Shown here: one piece after another, positions 57,211 through 64,000 of the stretch
Layout: the number at the start of each line of letters is the position of its first letter
How positions within the stretch are numbered: the first letter of the stretch is position 1
Assembly: GCF_008033235.1 (NCBI RefSeq)
Contig: NZ_CP042432.1
Coordinates: 1,984,001-2,048,000, forward strand
DNA from: Anseongella ginsenosidimutans
GTDB lineage: Bacteria > Bacteroidota > Bacteroidia > Sphingobacteriales > Sphingobacteriaceae
Length of the DNA stretch: 64,000 bases
Reading direction: 5' to 3'
Notes under the pieces: model-generated
Told to the model about the DNA's origin: nothing
What the model saw: the letters and a program-made list of their open reading frames with translations, nothing else
Databases searched by the model: none
Program-made: the position numbers and the translations under genes

Positions 57211-58646
57211 AACTACTTGTACTAAGCGGAGTATTTGTTTTACTGGCATTTACATCCTGCGGACAGGAGCAACCGCCCGCCCGCCCGAATGTCTTATTTA
57301 TTGCCGTTGACGATCTGCGCGTGCAGCTTGGCTGTTACGGCGACCCTGTTGCGGTAACCCCGAATATAAACCGGCTTGCCGCTAAAGGGATGGTGTTTAA
57401 CCGGGCCTATTGCCAGCAGGCAGTCTGTAATCCGTCAAGGGCTTCCTTAATGACCGGAAGGCGTCCGAATACCACCAGGGTGTGGAACCTCAGCACACAT
57501 TTCCGCGAAGCGCTTCCGCAGGTAGTTACCCTGCCGCAGTACTTTAAGCAGAATGGGTACCATACCCGCGCGATAGGAAAGATCTATCATGACCCTGCCT
57601 GGGCGAAAGACTCCGTCTCCTGGTCGGCGCCGGAAATTCTGGCGGTGACCGGAACAAAAGGAAAATATACGCTGGATTCCAACCTGAATAAAAAGGGGTC
57701 CTGGAAAGCCGGTGCTACCGAGCGGGCCAATGTGGAGGACGAGGCCTATATTGATGGCAAAGTAAGCCAGGCTGCCGTTGAGCTGCTTTCGGAAATAAAG
57801 GACGAACCTTTTTTCCTGGCTGTGGGTTTCCGGAGGCCCCACCTTCCCTTTAGCGCGCCTGAACCGTACTGGGAATTATATGATCCGGCCGCCCTGCCTC
57901 TGCCGAAATTCAGGCAGGCGCCGGCAAACGCCCCTGAACTTGCCCTGCATCATTCAGACGAACTCCGGGGTTACCGGGATATCCCGGATGAAGGTCCTCT
58001 CCCCGAAGAAAAAGTACGGGAGTTAATACATGGATACTATGCCGCTACCAGCTATATCGATGCACAGATAGGGAATGTAATCCGTGAACTGGAAAGATTA
58101 GGCCTTAGGGAAAATACCATTATTGTACTATGGAGTGATCACGGATTTCATCTTGGAGAACATGGCCTTTGGAGCAAAACAACAAATTTTGAACTGGATA
58201 CGCGGGTTCCCCTCATCATCTCCGCTCCCGGGCAGGAAGCGACAGGCGTCCGTTCGGACGCTTTGGTTGAACTGGTTGACCTTTATCCCACGCTGGCGGA
58301 ACTGGCGGGCCTCACACTTCCGGCAGGCCTGGAAGGTACCAGTATGAAACCCTTGCTTGCCGACCCTGACCAGCCCTGGAAAACGGCAGCTTTCAGCCAG
58401 TTTCCCCGTCCCTGGAGATATAAAAAACAGCCGGCGATAATGGGCTATTCCCTCCGGACAGCGGATTATCGCTATACCGAATGGCAAGACTTTGAAACAG
58501 GCGAGGTGGAGGCGCGGGAATTATATGATCATCGTAAGGATCCGCTGGAAACGGAGAATATAGCCGGTAAGAACGAACAAGCGAAAAATATAGAACTTTT
58601 AAGCCAGATGCTGAAAGAAGGTTGGCAGGGGCCGTACCCGAAGTAA
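57207..58646 (+). CDS. iduronate-2-sulfatase-like sulfatase (S1 family), lipoprotein
   Basis: Second sulfatase of unit C, 479 residues, overlapping the first by four bases (ATGA), so translation is probably coupled. The lipobox is LAFTSC (Cys18). The formylglycine motif CNPSR begins at Cys74 in AVCNPSRASLMTG; metal ligands are in FIAVDDLRVQLG and LWSDHGFHLGEHGLWSK. It is a paralogue of its neighbour but clearly diverged, so the pair may remove sulfate from two positions or two sugars of the same glycan. About 30 bases after its stop the next promoter begins. Confidence 0.92.
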   Translation: MKLLVLSGVFVLLAFTSCGQEQPPARPNVLFIAVDDLRVQLGCYGDPVAVTPNINRLAAKGMVFNRAYCQQAVCNPSRASLMTGRRPNTTRVWNLSTHFREALPQVVTLPQYFKQNGYHTRAIGKIYHDPAWAKDSVSWSAPEILAVTGTKGKYTLDSNLNKKGSWKAGATERANVEDEAYIDGKVSQAAVELLSEIKDEPFFLAVGFRRPHLPFSAPEPYWELYDPAALPLPKFRQAPANAPELALHHSDELRGYRDIPDEGPLPEEKVRELIHGYYAATSYIDAQIGNVIRELERLGLRENTIIVLWSDHGFHLGEHGLWSKTTNFELDTRVPLIISAPGQEATGVRSDALVELVDLYPTLAELAGLTLPAGLEGTSMKPLLADPDQPWKTAAFSQFPRPWRYKKQPAIMGYSLRTADYRYTEWQDFETGEVEARELYDHRKDPLETENIAGKNEQAKNIELLSQMLKEGWQGPYPK

Positions 58647-58651
58647 AATAA

Positions 58652-58714
58652 TTTGCAATTATAGGTAGATTAATTATATTTGCATATATGTTCTACATTA
58701 AGACTACTTAATGT
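58652..58714 (+). promoter_or_regulatory. promoter, predicted operator and leader hairpin of unit D
   Basis: TTTG at 58652-58655, a 19-base spacer and TATATTTG at 58675-58682 fit the Bacteroidota consensus exactly. Five bases on is the locus box ATGTTCTACAT (58688-58698). It overlaps a perfect 8-bp inverted repeat, ACATTAAG with CTTAATGT (58695-58714, four-base loop), that could form a hairpin in the leader. The sialidase start is 50 bases further. Confidence 0.7.
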
Positions 58715-58763
58715 AAGGACAATTAACCGAACCGAGAGCGATTAACCTAAAAAACCGATAAGG

Positions 58764-60479
58764 ATGCATGCAATCCAGGGGAACGTGTTCCGTGTAGTTA
58801 AATACTTTCTTTTCATAGCGGTATTGCTGTTTCCATCGCAAAATATCGATGCGCAGCACGCAAACCTTCCTTTTCCTGTGACCCAGCGGCAGTTCCAGCT
58901 TCCTGTCTTAAAGAATAAGCCGCGGAACCCTGTGCTTCGAATCCGCATTACGGCAGATGCTCCTGTATTGCTTACCGGCTTAACGTTAACGGCGGCGGGT
59001 ACCAGCCGGCTTCGCGACTTACATACGGTAAGTGTCTATTACCGTGGGACTGATTCCCTTGCCGGCGATCTGGCAAGCGGGAAGGCTAAACTTTTTGGCG
59101 CCGTCTCCCGGCCGGGAGAACAAATGGAGGTCTCCGGAAAGCTAATGCTGGAAGCCGGAACGCATTATTTCTGGGTGGCAGCGGATCTGGATCCCGCGGC
59201 GAGCCTGGATCATTTAATAAGCATTTCCGGAACCAGTTTGATCCTTGAGGGAAAAGAGGGAAAAGAAAGCAAAACATTGCCGGTACCCCCGGTCGCCCGG
59301 CCGGTCCTGCAGCGTGTGGGAGTAGCTGTAAGGCAGCATGGGCAAGACGGTACTCATACCGCCCGGATCCCCGGGCTGGTCACTACGAACAAAGGCACCT
59401 TGCTGGCAATTTTTGACGCCCGCCATGACAGCGCCCGGGACCTGCAGGGAAATATGGATATAGGCCTGCACAGAAGCACCGACGGAGGAGCCACCTGGGA
59501 GCCCATCCGCATTGTGCTGGATCAAAAGGAATGGGGCGGGCTGCCGGAAAAGTTCAACGGAGTATCCGATGCGTGTATTCTTGTAGACCGGAATTCCGAT
59601 GTCATTTATATTGCCGGGCTGTGGATGCACGGCGTGATCAATCCGGAAGGCGAATGGGTGGAAGGGCTGAATGAACAGAGTGATGTATGGAATCATCAAT
59701 GGAGGAATAAAGCCTCCCAGCCAGGCTATGGCGTAAAACAGACCTCTCAATTCCTGCTGGTTAAAAGCACCGACGATGGAAAAACCTGGAGCAAACCTGT
59801 AAATATTACCCGCATGGGTAAAAAAGAAGACTGGTGGCTGTGGGCGCCCGCGCCCGGCCGGGGGATTACCCTGAAGGACGGCACACTTGTTTTTCCCACC
59901 CAGGGAAGAGACGCTTCGGGCAAAGGATTTTCAACGGTTACCTACAGTAAAGACGGTGGGGAAACCTGGATTACCGGCAGCCCCGCGACCATGGCGGTGG
60001 AGGTAAGTACGACCGAATGCGCCGTGGTGCAGCTTGGTGACGGATCCCTGATGCTGAATATGCGATCGGGGAAGAATAAGGGAAATACCGGCGACGATAA
60101 CGGCCGCCCCATTGCCGTCAGCCAGGATATGGGCAAGACCTGGCAGGAACATCCTGCTTCTTTCGGCGCGTTGCCGGAGCCCACCTGTATGGCCAGCCTT
60201 TACAAGCATACTTTTCTTAAAGGACGTAAAGAGCGATCCATACTGCTCTTTTCGAACCCGAATTCCAAAACCCACCGTGAGAACATGACCATAAAGACAA
60301 GTTTTGATGACGGTAATACCTGGCCGGTAGAAAATCAGGTTTTACTTGACGAGTGGCGGGGAAGGGGATATTCCTGTCTGACCTCGGTGGATGAAGATCA
60401 TATCGGCATCCTTTACGAGAGCAGCCAGGCCGACCTGGTATTTCAGCGAATCCCACTAAGCGCCTTATTAAATCAATGA
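58764..60479 (+). CDS. exo-alpha-sialidase (GH33)
   Basis: Secreted enzyme of 571 residues resembling NanH-type sialidases of gut Bacteroidota. Signal peptide (ending NIDAQH), then an N-terminal beta domain (residues about 35-180) and the catalytic propeller. The arginine motif TARIPGLVTTNKGTLLAIFDARHD opens the propeller, followed by Asp boxes STDGGATWEP, STDDGKTWSK, SKDGGETWIT, SQDMGKTWQE and SFDDGNTWPV. The acid/Arg segment is STTECAVVQLGDGSLMLNMRSG, and the late Tyr appears in GRGYSCLTSVDEDHIGILYE. Of the five sialidase-fold genes here this is the one with the fullest catalytic signature. It leads unit D. Confidence 0.93.
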   Translation: MHAIQGNVFRVVKYFLFIAVLLFPSQNIDAQHANLPFPVTQRQFQLPVLKNKPRNPVLRIRITADAPVLLTGLTLTAAGTSRLRDLHTVSVYYRGTDSLAGDLASGKAKLFGAVSRPGEQMEVSGKLMLEAGTHYFWVAADLDPAASLDHLISISGTSLILEGKEGKESKTLPVPPVARPVLQRVGVAVRQHGQDGTHTARIPGLVTTNKGTLLAIFDARHDSARDLQGNMDIGLHRSTDGGATWEPIRIVLDQKEWGGLPEKFNGVSDACILVDRNSDVIYIAGLWMHGVINPEGEWVEGLNEQSDVWNHQWRNKASQPGYGVKQTSQFLLVKSTDDGKTWSKPVNITRMGKKEDWWLWAPAPGRGITLKDGTLVFPTQGRDASGKGFSTVTYSKDGGETWITGSPATMAVEVSTTECAVVQLGDGSLMLNMRSGKNKGNTGDDNGRPIAVSQDMGKTWQEHPASFGALPEPTCMASLYKHTFLKGRKERSILLFSNPNSKTHRENMTIKTSFDDGNTWPVENQVLLDEWRGRGYSCLTSVDEDHIGILYESSQADLVFQRIPLSALLNQ

Positions 60480-60482
60480 TAT

Positions 60483-62423
60483 ATGAATAGACAGCGACAC
60501 TCGCATTTGCTTCTTCTTTATTTCACGCTGGCAGTTTTCATGACAGCATGTTCCAAAGATTTCGATGAGCATTATTATCCGTCCACCCAGCTGGAGGATA
60601 ATATTATTGAAGTGCTTGAAAAGGACGGCCGTTTTTCAGCTTTCGTGGGGATGATCGATACGCTGGGGCTGCGGGAAACGCTCGGGGAAGCGGCTATTTA
60701 TACCTGTCTGGCCCCAACCGACGAACAAGTGCAGTCATTTGTCCGGGATGCCGGTTATCAAACCCTGAATGAGGTGCCGCGGGAGCAGCTGGAGCAGTTT
60801 GTAAATTACCATTTCATCAATGGCATGTACTATGCCTATGACCTGGAGAAAAGATACCTGGACGCGAACACGGAGCTGGAACAAACGCGTGCCACCATTT
60901 TTAAGACAAGGGCCAGCGATAAGATTCCCGGGAAGTCTATCCGCATTTTCGCGCCCGCGTTTTTTAGCCGGCAGCAGGAAGATTACAGCGGACTGTTCTC
61001 CACGGGAGGGAGCGGACTAATGGTGGAATCGGCGCAGATATCGGAAACCGACAGGGACATCGACGCCAATAACGGGGTCATCCATGTACTGGCCGGGCCC
61101 CTTCCTGTGCTGCCGCGCACCGACATTGCCCTGATGAATGACCCGGAAACGAGCATTTACAGCCAATGGATGGAAAAACATGTACAGTATACGCTGGGCG
61201 AGAAGGATGAATACGGCTGGGTGGACACCACACTGTACAAAGGCTATTCATTCGGACGCAACCTTGCGGACGAGGACGTGCGGTCTACCTTGCTGGTGCC
61301 AACCGATGAAGCCATCCTTTCCTATTTCGAGCCGTATATGGAAGAGGATCTTTATAATACGATCGATTCGCTTCCCAAAAAAGTAATGTATTCGCTGCTG
61401 CGTTCCACCATTATCAGCGATTTCTGGTTCAAAACCGACCTTGTACGATACGATCCGATATGGCGTCCTATTGTGGGCCATCCTGAATCGATCCTGGATG
61501 TTTCAACCGCCATTACCGGTTCGGTGCCAGCCAGCAACAGCGTTATTTATAAAGTGAATAAAGTGGTAGAGTCGCCGGAAATGCACAGCGTTGAGGGCGG
61601 TGTTTACATGAAATTCAGGGAATACAGCCAGTGGTACTGGATGTTCGAGCATACCAATCTGGAAGAAGGGCTGACCGATATCCTGCGTTACCAGCATGCC
61701 CCCAAGACTGTTCTGTTGCAGTCCGACGAGCTATGGGGCGTTCCGCTGGCGCAGGATATGAACGAAGACGAACTGGAATACCGCTATATGCAATGCCGGG
61801 CCGGGATCCTCAACGAGGATGTCCGCACCGAAGAGGGATTCCGGAGGAAGTATTACCCCACCGAATTCGGTTATGTTTATTATGAAGACGGAAAGATCTA
61901 TGATTATACCGGCAATTCGGTTTCGCTGGTTTCGGCCGCGCCCACCTGGGAACGCGGTAACGGGGCCATTTACGAGATCGACGGCTTCCTGACACCGATG
62001 AATAAGCTGGATACCACGCTAAGCGTGTATTCGCTGATGCGCCAGGACCCGGAGCTGTCGGTATTCGTCAACGCTTGCGGGCGGGCGGGCCTGGGTGCGG
62101 AGCTGAACCTCACCGGCTTTTTTTCCTATACGATACTGGCTCCGACCAACGATGCCATCGTGGCGGCGGGCCTGCATCCCGAACTACTCAGCGGGGATGA
62201 GTTGAAGGCTTTTGTGAACGCCTACATTATTCCTAACCGCTATGTTTTTTCTGACGGCACCTTCCAGGGCCAGCTTCCCGATAAGAACGGCGACCTGGTC
62301 CGGGTAGCCGGGGAATGGGGCAGTTTCAGTATCACCGGAGCTTCGGGAAATACGGTAATGCCCTCGGAAGCCAACCTGCAAGGCTGTAACGGGGTGATTC
62401 ACAAGATTGCCGATGTCTTATAA
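60483..62423 (+). CDS. multi-domain fasciclin (FAS1) lipoprotein
   Basis: A 646-residue lipoprotein (lipobox AVFMTAC). At least two FAS1 domains are visible: residues about 35-200, with the blocks YTCLAPTDEQVQSF and NNGVIHVLAGPLPVL, and a C-terminal one with YTILAPTNDAIVAAGL and LQGCNGVIHKIADVL. A middle segment (STLLVPTDEAILSYFEPYM to ASNSVIYKVNKVV) reads as a third, more diverged copy. It lies three bases after the sialidase and just before SusC, where many loci place SusD or a surface glycan-binding protein. It probably binds glycan at the surface. Confidence 0.85.
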   Translation: MNRQRHSHLLLLYFTLAVFMTACSKDFDEHYYPSTQLEDNIIEVLEKDGRFSAFVGMIDTLGLRETLGEAAIYTCLAPTDEQVQSFVRDAGYQTLNEVPREQLEQFVNYHFINGMYYAYDLEKRYLDANTELEQTRATIFKTRASDKIPGKSIRIFAPAFFSRQQEDYSGLFSTGGSGLMVESAQISETDRDIDANNGVIHVLAGPLPVLPRTDIALMNDPETSIYSQWMEKHVQYTLGEKDEYGWVDTTLYKGYSFGRNLADEDVRSTLLVPTDEAILSYFEPYMEEDLYNTIDSLPKKVMYSLLRSTIISDFWFKTDLVRYDPIWRPIVGHPESILDVSTAITGSVPASNSVIYKVNKVVESPEMHSVEGGVYMKFREYSQWYWMFEHTNLEEGLTDILRYQHAPKTVLLQSDELWGVPLAQDMNEDELEYRYMQCRAGILNEDVRTEEGFRRKYYPTEFGYVYYEDGKIYDYTGNSVSLVSAAPTWERGNGAIYEIDGFLTPMNKLDTTLSVYSLMRQDPELSVFVNACGRAGLGAELNLTGFFSYTILAPTNDAIVAAGLHPELLSGDELKAFVNAYIIPNRYVFSDGTFQGQLPDKNGDLVRVAGEWGSFSITGASGNTVMPSEANLQGCNGVIHKIADVL

Positions 62424-62442
62424 AATGATTAATTGTTTACGC

Positions 62443-64000
62443 ATGAAATTTTTCAAAACAGGTATTTTTATCGCGTTCATCATGTGTTGCGGCGCTGGTG
62501 CCTGGGGACAGCAAACCGTCCTGCAGGGCGGTGTGTATTTCGCCACGAAAAACAACCCGCTTCCCGGCGTATCGGTGATGCTGGTCAATCGCAACGGGCT
62601 TGTACTCAGTGGGGTCAATACCGATGAAAACGGGCAGTTCCGGATCCCTCACGATCCTGATGCCGAAACAATCACTTTCTCCATGATCGGTTTCAAGACC
62701 CAGGAACTTCCGCTCAGCGGGACGACTGAATTCGAGGTCTTTCTCCTGGAGGATCTGGCCGAACTGGAAGGCGTGGAAGTGGTCGCTGAGAAAGACCCCG
62801 ACGTAGACCTTGGTTTTCTTTCGATCGATAAAAGCGAGATGAGCAGCGCGGTGTCTTCGATTGATATGGAAGGCCTGGACAAGGTGCCGGTAACGTCAGT
62901 AGATCAGCTGATCCAGGGCGCCGCGCCGGGACTTCAGGTGGTGGCCGCCAGCGGCGACCCGGGGGCAGCCGCCTCCATCCGGATCCGGGGTGTTTCGAGT
63001 ATTTCAGGCATCAATGACCCCCTCTGGGTAATCGATGGACGCGAAGTGATCGGCAGCAATTACAAGGTGGAAAGTATTACCGATTTCGGTTTCAGCCCCA
63101 TCGGTGACCTGGACCCGGCCGACATTGAGTCAATCGACATTCTGAAGGATGCCTCGGCAACGGCGTTGTATGGCTCGCGGGGCGCTAACGGCGTGATCGT
63201 GATCCGTACTAAACGGGGAAGGAAAGGAAAACCTCAGCTGACCTTCAATTCCAAGCTGACCATGACCGAAGTGCCGCGCACTATCCCCATGCTCTCCGGC
63301 GATGACCAGCGGATCTATTACCTTGAAAAGTGGACCAACGGCCAGGATAACGGAACGGCCCTTCCCCAGCTTCGGGGCGATTTAAGCCGTGAAGATGCAT
63401 GGATCTTCAATAACAATACCGATTGGGTGGATGTCATCAACCGGGATGGTTTTTACCAGCAATATAATACGGCCCTGAGCGGGGGCGGTGACCGGGTGAG
63501 CTACTACTGGGGACTGGGATACACCAACCAGTACGGCACCACTTTAGGGACCGGTTACGATCGGTTCAATACCCGTTTCAACCTGAACTACCAGGTTTCT
63601 GATAAGCTGAAGGTATCGGCGGACCTTTCTTATACCAATTCCCTCACCGATAAGCGCGGACAGGACCATCCGGTCGATAATGAAAACGTCAACCCCATTC
63701 GTTTGTCGCGGGAAACCCCGGCCTATTTCCCGGTGTATTCCAGGAATGGCCTCAACTATTTCGTTGACCAGAACGCGGCGGTTTCCAGCCATTCCCGGTA
63801 TAATCCGCTTGCAATTATTGACTATTCCAGCTATCTGACAAAGGCCAACCGGTTCATGGCCTCTACTTCCATTGATTATAAGATCTTAGATAATCTTGAA
63901 TTCCGGACGCAGGTGGCGGCTGACTTCCGCGAGTCGGCTGACGAATACTTTCTGCCGGGATATGCGACCGATGCTATTCCCGGGGAAGACCTTTACAACA
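62443..64000 (+). CDS. SusC/RagA-family TonB-dependent transporter (partial)
   Basis: The first 519 residues of a SusC-type receptor; the rest lies beyond the window. After a signal peptide (ending GAWGQQ) comes a carboxypeptidase-regulatory-like domain (LQGGVYFATKNNPLPGVSVM), an unusually spaced plug start (LAELEGVEVVAEKDPDVDLGFLSID) and the motif LDPADIESIDILKDASATALYGSRGANGVIVIRTKRG. The region LGFLSIDKSEMSSAVSSI replaces the usual VVGYGTQKK wording. No STN domain is present. An in-frame ATG at 62425, one base after the preceding stop, is an alternative start. Confidence 0.93.
   Translation, partial: MKFFKTGIFIAFIMCCGAGAWGQQTVLQGGVYFATKNNPLPGVSVMLVNRNGLVLSGVNTDENGQFRIPHDPDAETITFSMIGFKTQELPLSGTTEFEVFLLEDLAELEGVEVVAEKDPDVDLGFLSIDKSEMSSAVSSIDMEGLDKVPVTSVDQLIQGAAPGLQVVAASGDPGAAASIRIRGVSSISGINDPLWVIDGREVIGSNYKVESITDFGFSPIGDLDPADIESIDILKDASATALYGSRGANGVIVIRTKRGRKGKPQLTFNSKLTMTEVPRTIPMLSGDDQRIYYLEKWTNGQDNGTALPQLRGDLSREDAWIFNNNTDWVDVINRDGFYQQYNTALSGGGDRVSYYWGLGYTNQYGTTLGTGYDRFNTRFNLNYQVSDKLKVSADLSYTNSLTDKRGQDHPVDNENVNPIRLSRETPAYFPVYSRNGLNYFVDQNAAVSSHSRYNPLAIIDYSSYLTKANRFMASTSIDYKILDNLEFRTQVAADFRESADEYFLPGYATDAIPGEDLYN

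Overview
The window is a chromosomal segment of a Bacteroidota bacterium, most likely from the Cytophagales/Sphingobacteriales/Chitinophagales side of the phylum. The evidence is four SusC/RagA-type receptors (the last one cut by the window edge), three SusD/RagB lipoproteins, a FecR/ECF-sigma pair with an STN-bearing SusC, DUF4959/DUF5000-type SusD companions, and promoters of the Bacteroidota form TTTG-N19/20-TAnnTTTG. No rRNA, tRNA or CRISPR array was seen.

Region 1 (1-10.7 kb) is mostly housekeeping: the start of a minus-strand AsmA/TamB-like gene, dnaE, trxA with a strong terminator, a group II intron (IIC-like) with its reverse transcriptase seated just behind that terminator, a ribbon-helix-helix/PIN toxin-antitoxin pair, a DUF58 protein, a class-III aminotransferase and a D-2-hydroxyacid dehydrogenase.

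Region 2 (10.8 kb to the right edge) is one very large glycan-utilisation locus. A FadR/NanR-type (GntR, FCD) regulator starts it. Unit A (11.7-25.7 kb) encodes a sialidase-fold lipoprotein, SusC, SusD, a periplasmic Kelch mutarotase fused to a sodium:solute symporter, an FAD oxidoreductase, a GH33-like sialidase and two sulfatases. It runs into an ECF sigma/anti-sigma pair and a second SusC/SusD set with a fasciclin lipoprotein, a Tat-exported FAD oxidoreductase, an FN3-sialidase-fold protein, a third FAD oxidoreductase, a second Kelch-symporter fusion and a GH42-like glycosidase (to 42.3 kb). Unit B (42.4-55.4 kb) has a third SusC/SusD, two surface-lipoprotein companions, a further sialidase-fold protein, two unrecognised genes without signal peptides, a plain symporter and a second FadR/NanR-type regulator. 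Unit C (55.7-58.6 kb) has two iduronate-2-sulfatase-like genes. Unit D (58.7 kb onward) has a canonical sialidase, a fasciclin protein and the start of a fourth SusC.

The locus looks built to cut sulfated, sialic-acid-like glycans outside the cell, import fragments through SusCD, remove sulfate and terminal sugars in the periplasm, and import the released acidic sugar through the symporters. No recognisable sialate lyase, epimerase or kinase lies in the window, while three FAD oxidoreductases do. Either those enzymes are elsewhere, or the sugar is processed oxidatively.

Two observations cut across the locus. First, units A-D each carry the same promoter layout with an 11-bp near-palindrome (ATGTA-S-TNCAT, core GT-N3-AC) at the predicted transcription start, and a fifth copy lies ahead of the first regulator gene: a predicted operator of the paired FCD regulators. 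Second, five genes are broken by an apparent single-base loss in a G or C homopolymer, a pattern that suggests assembly error or phase variation more than independent gene decay.
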